A stretch of 21,296 nucleotides of DNA from Clostridium sp. CAG:1193 (GTDB lineage: Bacteria; Bacillota_I; Bacilli_A; RF39; UBA660). Where the stretch lies: contig HF990796.1 of assembly GCA_000436255.1 (NCBI GenBank), forward strand, positions 3,945 through 25,240, written 5' to 3'. Positions 13,901 through 20,469 of this stretch are shown here, piece by piece. How positions within the stretch are numbered: position 1 is the stretch's first letter; the number at the start of each line of letters is the position of its first letter. Under the pieces are notes generated by a model. That model made no database searches, was not told the origin of the DNA, and saw only the letters and a program-made list of their open reading frames with translations. The position numbers and the translations under genes are program-made.

Positions 13901-14889
13901 CTTTTACGCTTAAATAAGCCAAATAATTTACTATCTTTATTAATATTTACTTGTTCTGCTCTTTGCTTTAAAAAACCTAGTTTTACAAGTAGCCCATCTA
14001 ATGCTGTACTCCTTGTTCTATCATTAAGAGGTGGAAGTACATAAAATACTCTAATACCCGCTTCCATTCCAAACTCTTCAACATCTTTTTGAGATAATAA
14101 ACTATGATTTATTACTACTTTTTTATCTCTTGCAAACACTAATACTTGTTTATTTTGAGCAACCAATTTATTTAATTTAATTATAGATGGCTCAATTAAA
14201 TATATAACATCATTACAAGCTTTATCTTGTGATGCATTATTTAAATCTATTAAAACAATATCAACATTTCCATTTAATTTTAACAACTCACTACCTAAAT
14301 CGGCGCTTGTAGTTGATATCATATCTTTATCATTATAAAATACAAAATCATTTTTATCTATCTCAATTGCTTTAACTGTATAATTATCTGATAATTGTTT
14401 TTTAAGCATATAAACAAGTGTTGTTGAACCAGCATGTTCAGTTAAATTCCTTATTCCAAGAACCTTAGTTTTACTATTCTCAACTCTTGTCATAATAGCA
14501 ACCTTATCTTCAATTTGATGTAATGATGCAACATCTGCATAAGTATTAGGCCTATTAACAAGTTTAATAATGCCATCTTTGTTTCTAGTAAAATTATATA
14601 TTCCCATAGATATAAGTTTAGAAATATACTCATTTGAAATATTTACACCATCACCTATAAATATTATTAACTTAGTAACATCAAAATGTATACACAAATT
14701 TTGTAAATTTTTAATATCTTCATAACCTTTAATTGCAGTTATATCTATTATCATTTTTTGATAAAAAAAGTTGCTAAACATAGAAACTAGTTCATCAACT
14801 GTATATTCACCTTGAACCTTTTTGATTACATCCATTTCTAATGTTGATAAAATTGCATCTGCCATATTAGAAATAATTACATTATTCAT
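13897..14889 (-). CDS. TadZ/CpaE-like MinD-family protein with degenerate P-loop
   Basis: 330 residues, cytoplasmic. TadZ proteins place Tad pili at the cell pole; they join an N-terminal receiver-like domain to a MinD/ParA-like ATPase domain. Here residues 1-125 show the receiver-like alternation (I-I-D-I at 47-50, L-I-I-F-I-G-D at 74-80) and 140-310 the MinD-like fold (strand V-L-G-I, then V-L-I-D-L-N-N at 212-218). The deviant Walker A loop is worn down: N-L-T-E-H-A-G-S-T-T (148-157) keeps the Gly and Thr pair but has no signature Lys, so ATP hydrolysis is doubtful. It follows the TadE-like gene with a GGAGG site 7 bases before its ATG, and its end carries the pilin promoter. Placement in the Tad module supports the call; sequence alone would give only a MinD-like protein. 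Confidence 0.65.
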   Translation of the reverse strand: MNNVIISNMADAILSTLEMDVIKKVQGEYTVDELVSMFSNFFYQKMIIDITAIKGYEDIKNLQNLCIHFDVTKLIIFIGDGVNISNEYISKLISMGIYNFTRNKDGIIKLVNRPNTYADVASLHQIEDKVAIMTRVENSKTKVLGIRNLTEHAGSTTLVYMLKKQLSDNYTVKAIEIDKNDFVFYNDKDMISTTSADLGSELLKLNGNVDIVLIDLNNASQDKACNDVIYLIEPSIIKLNKLVAQNKQVLVFARDKKVVINHSLLSQKDVEEFGMEAGIRVFYVLPPLNDRTRSTALDGLLVKLGFLKQRAEQVNINKDSKLFGLFKRKS

Positions 14890-14901
14890 AAGTATTCCTC
14901 C

Positions 14902-15318
14902 TTATAATTTGTATAATACTCTTGTTTCACCTGATACTGGGAAATTAGTAATTTCACCAAATATGGGAAAATCAAAAGATACATATGTAGTTACTCTATA
15001 GTATTCGCCTACTTCAACACCATCTTTTATAACAGTGTTTTTCTTTATACAATAACCACCACTATTTGATGCATTAACGCAATCTTCACCAACTGTCATT
15101 GTACCAACAGATCTATAGTAACCAACATTTGCTATATAACTTTCAATTTTATCTTTGGCTAAATCATAACTTTCATAAGATTCAATCAAGTTTATAATCT
15201 GGTTTTTAACGCGGAAAGTGACTGAATAATTAATAGCAACTGAAAAAAAACATACATATATTATTATGAAAAACATTACTAATTTTATTAGTAAGGCTCC
15301 ACCCATTGCCTCTCTCAT
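14902..15318 (-). CDS. TadE-like pseudopilin
   Basis: 138 residues. A short N-terminus M-R-E-A-M-G-G is followed by one long hydrophobic helix (8-30) and a small exported domain with a Cys pair (C80, C90) and strand-rich end. This size and shape fit TadE-type minor pilins, which are cut by a prepilin peptidase after a Gly; G7 before A8-L-L is a possible site but the usual Glu at +5 is absent. The start at 15318 has a GAAGTGAT ribosome site; starting at the second Met would leave almost no leader. It lies 24 bases after the small pilin-like gene and 12 bases before the TadZ-like gene. Call from topology and context, moderate. Confidence 0.55.
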   Translation of the reverse strand: MREAMGGALLIKLVMFFIIIYVCFFSVAINYSVTFRVKNQIINLIESYESYDLAKDKIESYIANVGYYRSVGTMTVGEDCVNASNSGGYCIKKNTVIKDGVEVGEYYRVTTYVSFDFPIFGEITNFPVSGETRVLYKL

Positions 15319-15342
15319 TTAATCACTTCCCTTGTTATTAAA

Positions 15343-15549
15343 TTATAAAATTATTTCATATTCACCAATTAGAATATTATCATCAACGCTTTCTGTAACC
15401 ATAGCTGTTGGATCATTTGGATCTTTAGACCAGTCTACATTAATTTTCTCTTTAATAGTTGGCCACATTGCCCAGAAAAAAGCTAAAACTGCACCTAAAG
15501 CTAAAACCGTAATAAGTGTTAAGTTTAATTCACCTGTAGCTGCTTTCAT
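15343..15549 (-). CDS. Small single-helix pilin-like protein (Flp position)
   Basis: 68 residues: M-K-A-A-T-G-E-L-N-L, one hydrophobic helix (about 8-30), then an acidic, strand-prone end. It stands where the Flp pilin is expected in a Tad locus and has its own promoter and a very good AAAGGAGGG ribosome site, both suiting an abundant subunit. It lacks the classical Flp site (Gly, then Glu-Tyr at +5/+6). A G6-E7 step directly before the helix could be a variant cleavage site. It might instead be a non-cleaved membrane partner. It was easy to miss because of its length, but the signals around it make it a real gene. Function inferred from place. Confidence 0.7.
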   Translation of the reverse strand: MKAATGELNLTLITVLALGAVLAFFWAMWPTIKEKINVDWSKDPNDPTAMVTESVDDNILIGEYEIIL

Positions 15550-15576
15550 TATATCCCTCCTTTACCTTACAAATTT

Positions 15577-15605
15577 ATTATATATCACAATAATATCTAA
15601 ATCAA
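15577..15605 (-). promoter_or_regulatory. Promoter of the small pilin-like gene
   Basis: TTGATT (15605-15600), a 17-base spacer and a perfect TATAAT (15582-15577) lie in the 76-base gap after tadC. The start site would be near 15570, about 20 bases before the start codon. Confidence 0.72.
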
Positions 15606-15625
15606 TACAACTTTACATATCTTGA

Positions 15626-16402
15626 CTAAAATGATTGTACCATAGCTAGTAAAAGAAGTAACATTACTCCACCACCAACTACTCCAAGCATTATCATTGT
15701 CTTATTTTCCATCTTTTGTAGTCTTTCTTTATATCTAACTTCTCTTGCTTTATTTTGAAGTGCAGATACGCTTCTTGAAAACATAACTAATTGTTCATGC
15801 TTATTATCCTGACTTCCAAGACCAAGCCTATATAATAGTCTCATCATACGCATTGAATCATTTACTGGATATTCCTTAGCAAAATCCATATAAGGCTCTA
15901 CTGAAGAGTCCCCTGCATTTATTTTTTCTATTAATCGTTTAAGTCCACTTCTAAATATTTCAGGAGACGTATCAATACTCTTTGCAATTGCAACTGGTAT
16001 TGTATAATGCTGTGCTAAAACTTCTAGATTTTTAAGAAAATATGGAAGTTGTAAATTGATTTCATGTAAATGAACCTTATAATAGCTTTTTAAACTTCTA
16101 TAAGAAGATTTATATACTATATATCCAACTACAAAAGCAGCTATAACATTTATAAATGATAAGTTTGTTAAGAATAAGAATATTAAAAATATAATTACTA
16201 TTCCTGCATTTTTAATTCTTTTATCAAATAATAAATCAGGATCCACTTGATCACCATACTTACTTCTTACAAGGAAATCATAATCACTTTCTTTTAATTT
16301 TCTAAAATAATTAGCATTTTCTTGTATAAACTTTTGGCTACTAATTTTCTGATTTTTTTGAAGTATATATAATAATATAATTCCTACTACTAGTATTTCC
16401 AT
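15626..16402 (-). CDS. tadC: TadC-like inner-membrane platform protein
   Basis: 258 residues of the T2SF family. TadB and TadC form the membrane platform turned by the CpaF motor. Visible: an N-terminal hydrophobic segment (about 2-14), a charged stretch, two close membrane segments (about 67-98), a cytoplasmic helical domain (about 105-225) with the typical L-P-Y-F-L-K-N-L-E-V-L (123-133) and L-L-Y-R-L-G-L-G, and a closing membrane helix (236-256). The length is at the short end for TadC. The start overlaps the TadB stop as TAATG, so the two are made together. Assignment as TadC, not TadB, is by gene order. Confidence 0.8.
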   Translation of the reverse strand: MEILVVGIILLYILQKNQKISSQKFIQENANYFRKLKESDYDFLVRSKYGDQVDPDLLFDKRIKNAGIVIIFLIFLFLTNLSFINVIAAFVVGYIVYKSSYRSLKSYYKVHLHEINLQLPYFLKNLEVLAQHYTIPVAIAKSIDTSPEIFRSGLKRLIEKINAGDSSVEPYMDFAKEYPVNDSMRMMRLLYRLGLGSQDNKHEQLVMFSRSVSALQNKAREVRYKERLQKMENKTMIMLGVVGGGVMLLLLLAMVQSF

Positions 16403-17295
16403 TATTCAGCCCCCACATTCTCATTATAATATTTTTCCCCACTTAATAGGAAATAACTATTTACTAATATAAGGATATGAAGTAATAACCTTACAACTAT
16501 TTGATCTAAAAGTTTTAAATATGCATCTACTCCAAGTAAGTATTGTATTAGCATAACCATTAAATATAATAATATTCCATACTGTACGAATGATTTATGG
16601 AATGCTGCTCTATCTATTCTGTCTCTATAAACCCCTTCTACAAGCATATCTATGTCTGATAGCATTGCATCTAGTGTATCTTTAGCATCTAATGAGCCTT
16701 CTTGTGTTACTTGTAAGAATAATTGATGCATATTTCTTACTATGTGATAATCATATTTTTTGTTCATAAAATTGATTGATTCAACTATTGAACCATTAGT
16801 ATATGCTAAATCTATCATATGTTTTACATCACTTAATACCGGGTCTTCTAAAACTCCTGATGCATACACACCTTCAAGAGATTTAACAAATGATTCGGTT
16901 GTAGCAAACTCCATTATTGTATTAGTTGTATATACTTGTATTTGTTCAAATATAAATTCACTATATACTCTTTTACAACGTAAATAAGCAAGATATGGAA
17001 TAACAGCAACTGCTAATATCATATAAAATATACTTGTAATTATATTGTAAAAGTATAAATATGATACTACAAAGGCCCCACCTGCAAATATAATTACTTG
17101 CACTGTATATTGTTTAGCAGTATACTCCATTCCAAGTTCTTTTACTTTTTCTCTTATTTTCTTAAAGGAATATGGTGCAAACTTCTCATAAACATCACCA
17201 ACTTTGTCTACTATGAATTTATAAGTAATTGCACCTGTATTCATTCTATAAATTACAATAAATAGTGCAATTACCAATATTAGTAAAAATTCCAT
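16402..17295 (-). CDS. tadB: TadB-like inner-membrane platform protein
   Basis: 297 residues of the T2SF family. An N-terminal membrane helix (about 2-15), a pair of membrane segments (about 66-105), a cytoplasmic helical domain (110-235) including T-N-T-I-M-E-F-A (124-131) and L-F-L-Q-V-T-Q-E-G-S (192-201), and two or three final membrane helices (238-285). The layout and size match TadB. It starts 11 bases after cpaF with AAGGAGGG before the ATG and overlaps tadC by one base. It should form a platform with TadC for the CpaF ATPase. Confidence 0.82.
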   Translation of the reverse strand: MEFLLILVIALFIVIYRMNTGAITYKFIVDKVGDVYEKFAPYSFKKIREKVKELGMEYTAKQYTVQVIIFAGGAFVVSYLYFYNIITSIFYMILAVAVIPYLAYLRCKRVYSEFIFEQIQVYTTNTIMEFATTESFVKSLEGVYASGVLEDPVLSDVKHMIDLAYTNGSIVESINFMNKKYDYHIVRNMHQLFLQVTQEGSLDAKDTLDAMLSDIDMLVEGVYRDRIDRAAFHKSFVQYGILLYLMVMLIQYLLGVDAYLKLLDQIVVRLLLHILILVNSYFLLSGEKYYNENVGAE

Positions 17296-17306
17296 AGTAT
17301 CCCTCC

Positions 17307-18464
17307 TTATATATCTAATATCTCTTCTTCTTTATTATTTTCTTCTTTTTTAACTACTGTTTTTTCTTCTTTTGATACTTTTTTATCATCAAATTCCCTA
17401 GTCTCTTCACCAATAGGTACAATAACATCAGGATCCATTACTACACCTTGAGCCTCAAGATATCCAAGCAAATACTTAGTAGGATTTGCTGAATATACTT
17501 GCCCAGTTGTAGTTTTTTTGTATATTACATTTGATTTTGCATTATTATCTTCATCAACATAAAATTCACAAACTTCACAAACTTCACGCTTAAATCTCTG
17601 TGTTTCTTTATCCTGATAACCTCTTATATGTACACCTAACTGTACATATCTATATATTGATTTTAAAAATTGATCAATATCTAGGTTAGTTTCAAGCAAA
17701 CTATACATACGGTTTGGTATAGATTGCGCTTTATCAGCATGTATTGTTGATAAAATGTAGTGACCAGATGATATAGAGTTACGTACAGCCATAACAGCTT
17801 CTGCACTACGAACTTCTGATAATAATATCCATTTAGGGTTCTGTCTCATACATGTTACTAATACATCTGAATAAGATGCTATATTATTAGTTTTCATTGC
17901 GACTATATCTCTTCCCGGAAATATTTTATCAAGGTGTAGTTCTAGAGTATCTTCTATTGTTATTAATTTTTCATTTTCTTTAGTATGTGAAGCTAAATAC
18001 TTTAAAAACTCAGTTTTACCAGAACCAGTTTCACCACTAATTATTATATTACAGTGTCCTTCAACACACTTTAGTAAAAAATCATGTATTGTTTCTGTAA
18101 TATATTTTTCTTCTAATATTTTTTCTTTTTTTAATCTTATCTTTGCTGGTGTCTTTCTCATTAATAATGCTATTCCATTTTTTGCAATAGAATCATGAAC
18201 AAAGTTAAGACGAAGTTCAGCACTTTCTGCATCTAGAAAAGGATGGGCCATATTAAATGTTTTTCCCATCATATTTGCACATTGAAATGCTAACTTTTCA
18301 ACTACTGCATTATCAACATCTTGAACTTCTGATTTATATATACCCTTTGACAAAGATTTAAGCCATAACTGACCATTATTACTATATGAAACGTCAGTTA
18401 TATCATCATCAGTTAAATACCTTGCTAAAGGGCCAAAATCTATATTGGTAAACATTGCATCCAT
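17307..18464 (-). CDS. cpaF: CpaF/TadA-type secretion ATPase (VirB11 superfamily)
   Basis: 385 residues. Hexameric cytoplasmic ATPase that drives Tad pilus growth and retraction. The N-terminal domain (to about 115) holds the usual L-R-L-N-F and A-L-L-M-R-K strands. The motor has Walker A G-E-T-G-S-G-K-T (144-151), the Asp box I-T-I-E-D-T-L-E-L (168-176), the Walker B region W-I-L-L-S-E-V-R (212-219, E217) and the His box G-H-Y-I-L-S-T-I-H-A-D (234-244). After about 350 comes a lysine/glutamate-rich tail, probably flexible. It lacks the extra N-terminal extension of many CpaF proteins. Because VirB11 ATPases belong to the same superfamily and Gram-positive T4SS usually lack VirB11, this protein could in principle also serve the downstream T4SS. 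Family call firm. Confidence 0.93.
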   Translation of the reverse strand: MDAMFTNIDFGPLARYLTDDDITDVSYSNNGQLWLKSLSKGIYKSEVQDVDNAVVEKLAFQCANMMGKTFNMAHPFLDAESAELRLNFVHDSIAKNGIALLMRKTPAKIRLKKEKILEEKYITETIHDFLLKCVEGHCNIIISGETGSGKTEFLKYLASHTKENEKLITIEDTLELHLDKIFPGRDIVAMKTNNIASYSDVLVTCMRQNPKWILLSEVRSAEAVMAVRNSISSGHYILSTIHADKAQSIPNRMYSLLETNLDIDQFLKSIYRYVQLGVHIRGYQDKETQRFKREVCEVCEFYVDEDNNAKSNVIYKKTTTGQVYSANPTKYLLGYLEAQGVVMDPDVIVPIGEETREFDDKKVSKEEKTVVKKEENNKEEEILDI

Positions 18465-18491
18465 ATTATTACCCCTTTTAATTCTTATCTT

Positions 18492-19316
18492 TTATTGTTC
18501 TTCTGACGGATCATAAACATCTGGAAGTTGATCTTCATTTATAAGTGCTGTATTTGATTCAATAAAACTCTTTAAGTATGTACTACTTAATTTTAATGCA
18601 CCTGGTTCGGCACTATATGATTCAGTAGTAGGAACAGGTATTATTTCAGCAGAAATATTTTTTACATTTCTTAAATAACTTGCTTTTCTAAGTAATAAAT
18701 TAATATCATCTGGAAGAGCAAAAATTATTATTGCTGGTGTTCTTTCCTTTTCACTATTTTCAAATACATGCTGTCCATTTCTATCTTTTACAGCAAGAAC
18801 TTTAACATTTTCAATAAGTTTTCCTACCATTACTTTTCCATCTGCATTTATTGCTTTAAAATATATATCTATATAATTACCCGGATATATAGAATTACCA
18901 TAAGTTGTTTCAGTATCAACAGGTAAATAATATGCAACATAACCAGATTGTATATTTACAAATGCAGCATCAGGAAGCTCTTCGGCACTTATTACAGTTT
19001 GATTATAAAATAAACTTCCTTCTGGTATTAATGTATTATAATTAGACCATTTACCAACTATATACTTAACATTAGTAATAGTTTTTGAGTTAACCATACT
19101 TGGAAGTACATCCATATAACCAATCATATCCTCCGTTATTTGAGTACGTGGTTGAATAGTTACCTTAGCATAAGGAACCTTTACTGGGGTTGTTGCTTTA
19201 CTTATTCTCCAGTTATATCCTAGATATAATATTGCCACTATTAAAATAGTACCAATAATAGTTACTGTGTTTTTATTTTGTAAAAACTTTTTTAATTTAA
19301 ATCCGAAATTTCCCAT
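18492..19316 (-). CDS. cpaB: CpaB/RcpC-like SAF-domain protein
   Basis: 274 residues. One membrane helix (about 17-34) anchors an exported part: a SAF domain (about 45-112, with V-P-Y-A-K-V-T-I, I-T-E-D-M-I and a final L-I-P-E-G-S-L) and a following RcpC/CpaB-type region (120-185, with Y-V-A-Y-Y-L-P-V-D and P-G-N-Y-I-D-I-Y). In Gram-negative Tad systems RcpC/CpaB works with the outer-membrane secretin; here no secretin exists, so it probably organises the pilus at the membrane or wall. First gene of the machine operon, with its own promoter and an AAAGGAGA ribosome site. 27 bases separate it from cpaF. Good confidence. Confidence 0.82.
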   Translation of the reverse strand: MGNFGFKLKKFLQNKNTVTIIGTILIVAILYLGYNWRISKATTPVKVPYAKVTIQPRTQITEDMIGYMDVLPSMVNSKTITNVKYIVGKWSNYNTLIPEGSLFYNQTVISAEELPDAAFVNIQSGYVAYYLPVDTETTYGNSIYPGNYIDIYFKAINADGKVMVGKLIENVKVLAVKDRNGQHVFENSEKERTPAIIIFALPDDINLLLRKASYLRNVKNISAEIIPVPTTESYSAEPGALKLSSTYLKSFIESNTALINEDQLPDVYDPSEEQ

Positions 19317-19351
19317 TTATATTCTTCTCCTTTACTATTATATATATTTAT

Positions 19352-19379
19352 ATTATATCATATTTTTTTTTAGTGTAAA
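19352..19379 (-). promoter_or_regulatory. Main promoter of the Tad/T4SS locus
   Basis: TTTACA (19379-19374), a 16-base spacer and a TG-extended TATAAT (TGATATAAT, -10 at 19357-19352). It begins right after the T tract of the upstream terminator. A start near 19345 gives a leader of about 30 bases. A second TATAAT lies at 19342-19337. Confidence 0.72.
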
Positions 19380-19380
19380 T

Positions 19381-19410
19381 AAAAAAATACTAAATGTTAT
19401 TTTAGTATTT
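19381..19410 (-). terminator. Rho-independent terminator before the Tad operon
   Basis: On the minus strand AAATACTAAA pairs perfectly with TTTAGTATTT around a 6-base loop (19385-19410), followed by TTTT. It contains the stop codon of the P-loop kinase gene and separates that unit from the Tad promoter. Confidence 0.8.
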
Positions 19411-19945
19411 CATTTGTAATCTTTTTAATATCGCTCATATAATCGTCCATACTTCCGTTATTTAAAATAAAGTAATCTGCATATGCAATTGGTCCTCCTT
19501 TTGCTAAAGCTTCTATTTCTGATATATCTCTACTTTTAGCTTCCTTATTAGTAAGTGGTCTAATATCTCTTTTTGTTAATCTATTATATCTAATACTTTT
19601 ATCAACCACTACTGATATAACAAAAAAATTATCTTCAAATTTTTCTTTTAATATTTTTAATTCATCCCATGAATAAAGTCCATCTATTACTACATTACTA
19701 CTTTTTAAATACTCTTCTATTTTGGGTAAAGTTAAAATTGCATATGCACCCATCCCATAATCACGTCTTAATCCTTCTCTCATTTTTCTTTCATTTTTTT
19801 CATTTACTTCTTCTCCACTTTCTTTTAATTTTTCCATAGTTACTCCACCAAAGTAAACTTTCTTTAAACCAATACTTTCTAAGTATTCACTTACAATTGA
19901 TTTTCCACTACCACACATTCCTACTACTGCAATTATTTTATTCAT
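19397..19945 (-). CDS. P-loop kinase of the dephospho-CoA kinase/nucleotide kinase type
   Basis: 182 residues, soluble. P-loop G-M-C-G-S-G-K-S (9-16) at the N-terminus; later V-V-I-D-G-L-Y-S (84-91) as the second-strand acid, and a LID-like R-L-T-K-R-D-I-R-P-L-T (121-131) followed by R-D-I-S-E-I-E. The end, A-D-Y-F-I-L-N-N-G-S, is the strand common to dephospho-CoA kinases and related nucleotide kinases. It is a little short for a true CoaE (about 195-205), so it may be a relative acting on another small molecule. It overlaps the upstream dNMP kinase-like gene by 8 bases, so the two are co-translated. Superfamily call sure, substrate not. Confidence 0.7.
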   Translation of the reverse strand: MNKIIAVVGMCGSGKSIVSEYLESIGLKKVYFGGVTMEKLKESGEEVNEKNERKMREGLRRDYGMGAYAILTLPKIEEYLKSSNVVIDGLYSWDELKILKEKFEDNFFVISVVVDKSIRYNRLTKRDIRPLTNKEAKSRDISEIEALAKGGPIAYADYFILNNGSMDDYMSDIKKITNEILK

Positions 19946-20468
19946 TAAACAGCACTTCCTTTACTTTTAAACATAACTCATCAACACTTCCATTATTATC
20001 AATTACATAATCATAATTATTATAATTATCTAAACTAGTTTCAGTTATATGATTATTTAAAATACAATTATTTGAATTAATATGAATTGTAATTACATTA
20101 TTAAATTCTTTTTTTATTAATTCTATTTCATCTATATATCTAGCATCACTTATAACTATAACATCATAAAAATATGAATACACTTTAATATCTTCAATCA
20201 CTCTTTTTATAAGCATGTGCTCATCTATTTTATTTTTTATTAAATCAGTACCAAGTTCTTGTAAGAATACCCTTGGCTTATCACTTTCACTTCCGTTCCA
20301 AGAAAGTATATTTTTAGCATATTCTTTTAAATATCCAGCATAAGAAATGCTTATACATTTACACTTCTCATTATATAAATTGCATATAATATTAGATACC
20401 ATGCTTTTACCTGATCTCATTTTACCACTTAATATAATTATTTTTGGATTTCTATTTATTAACTCCAT
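19938..20468 (-). CDS. Deoxynucleoside monophosphate kinase-like protein
   Basis: 176 residues, soluble. P-loop G-K-M-R-S-G-K-S (15-22); then Y-A-G-Y-L-K-E-Y-A, P-R-V-F-L-Q-E-L-G-T-D and V-I-V-I-S-D-A-R-Y-I-D-E-I-E, a set typical of the dNMP kinase family known from phages and found in many bacteria, including the R near the second acid and the closing H-I-T-E-T-S-L-D segment. It phosphorylates deoxynucleoside monophosphates or a related nucleotide. It starts one base after the permease stop and overlaps the next kinase by 8 bases. Two P-loop kinases with similar ends (both finish with N-N-G-S) side by side hint at an old duplication, but this is not shown. Confidence 0.75.
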   Translation of the reverse strand: MELINRNPKIIILSGKMRSGKSMVSNIICNLYNEKCKCISISYAGYLKEYAKNILSWNGSESDKPRVFLQELGTDLIKNKIDEHMLIKRVIEDIKVYSYFYDVIVISDARYIDEIELIKKEFNNVITIHINSNNCILNNHITETSLDNYNNYDYVIDNNGSVDELCLKVKEVLFNE

Positions 20469-20469
20469 A

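Noticed and set aside
4266..19316. The locus as an integrative conjugative element
   Set aside because: No relaxase, integrase, partition or replication genes, no direct-repeat att sites and no tRNA at the borders were seen, and base composition looks like that of the neighbours. Genes outside the window could change this.
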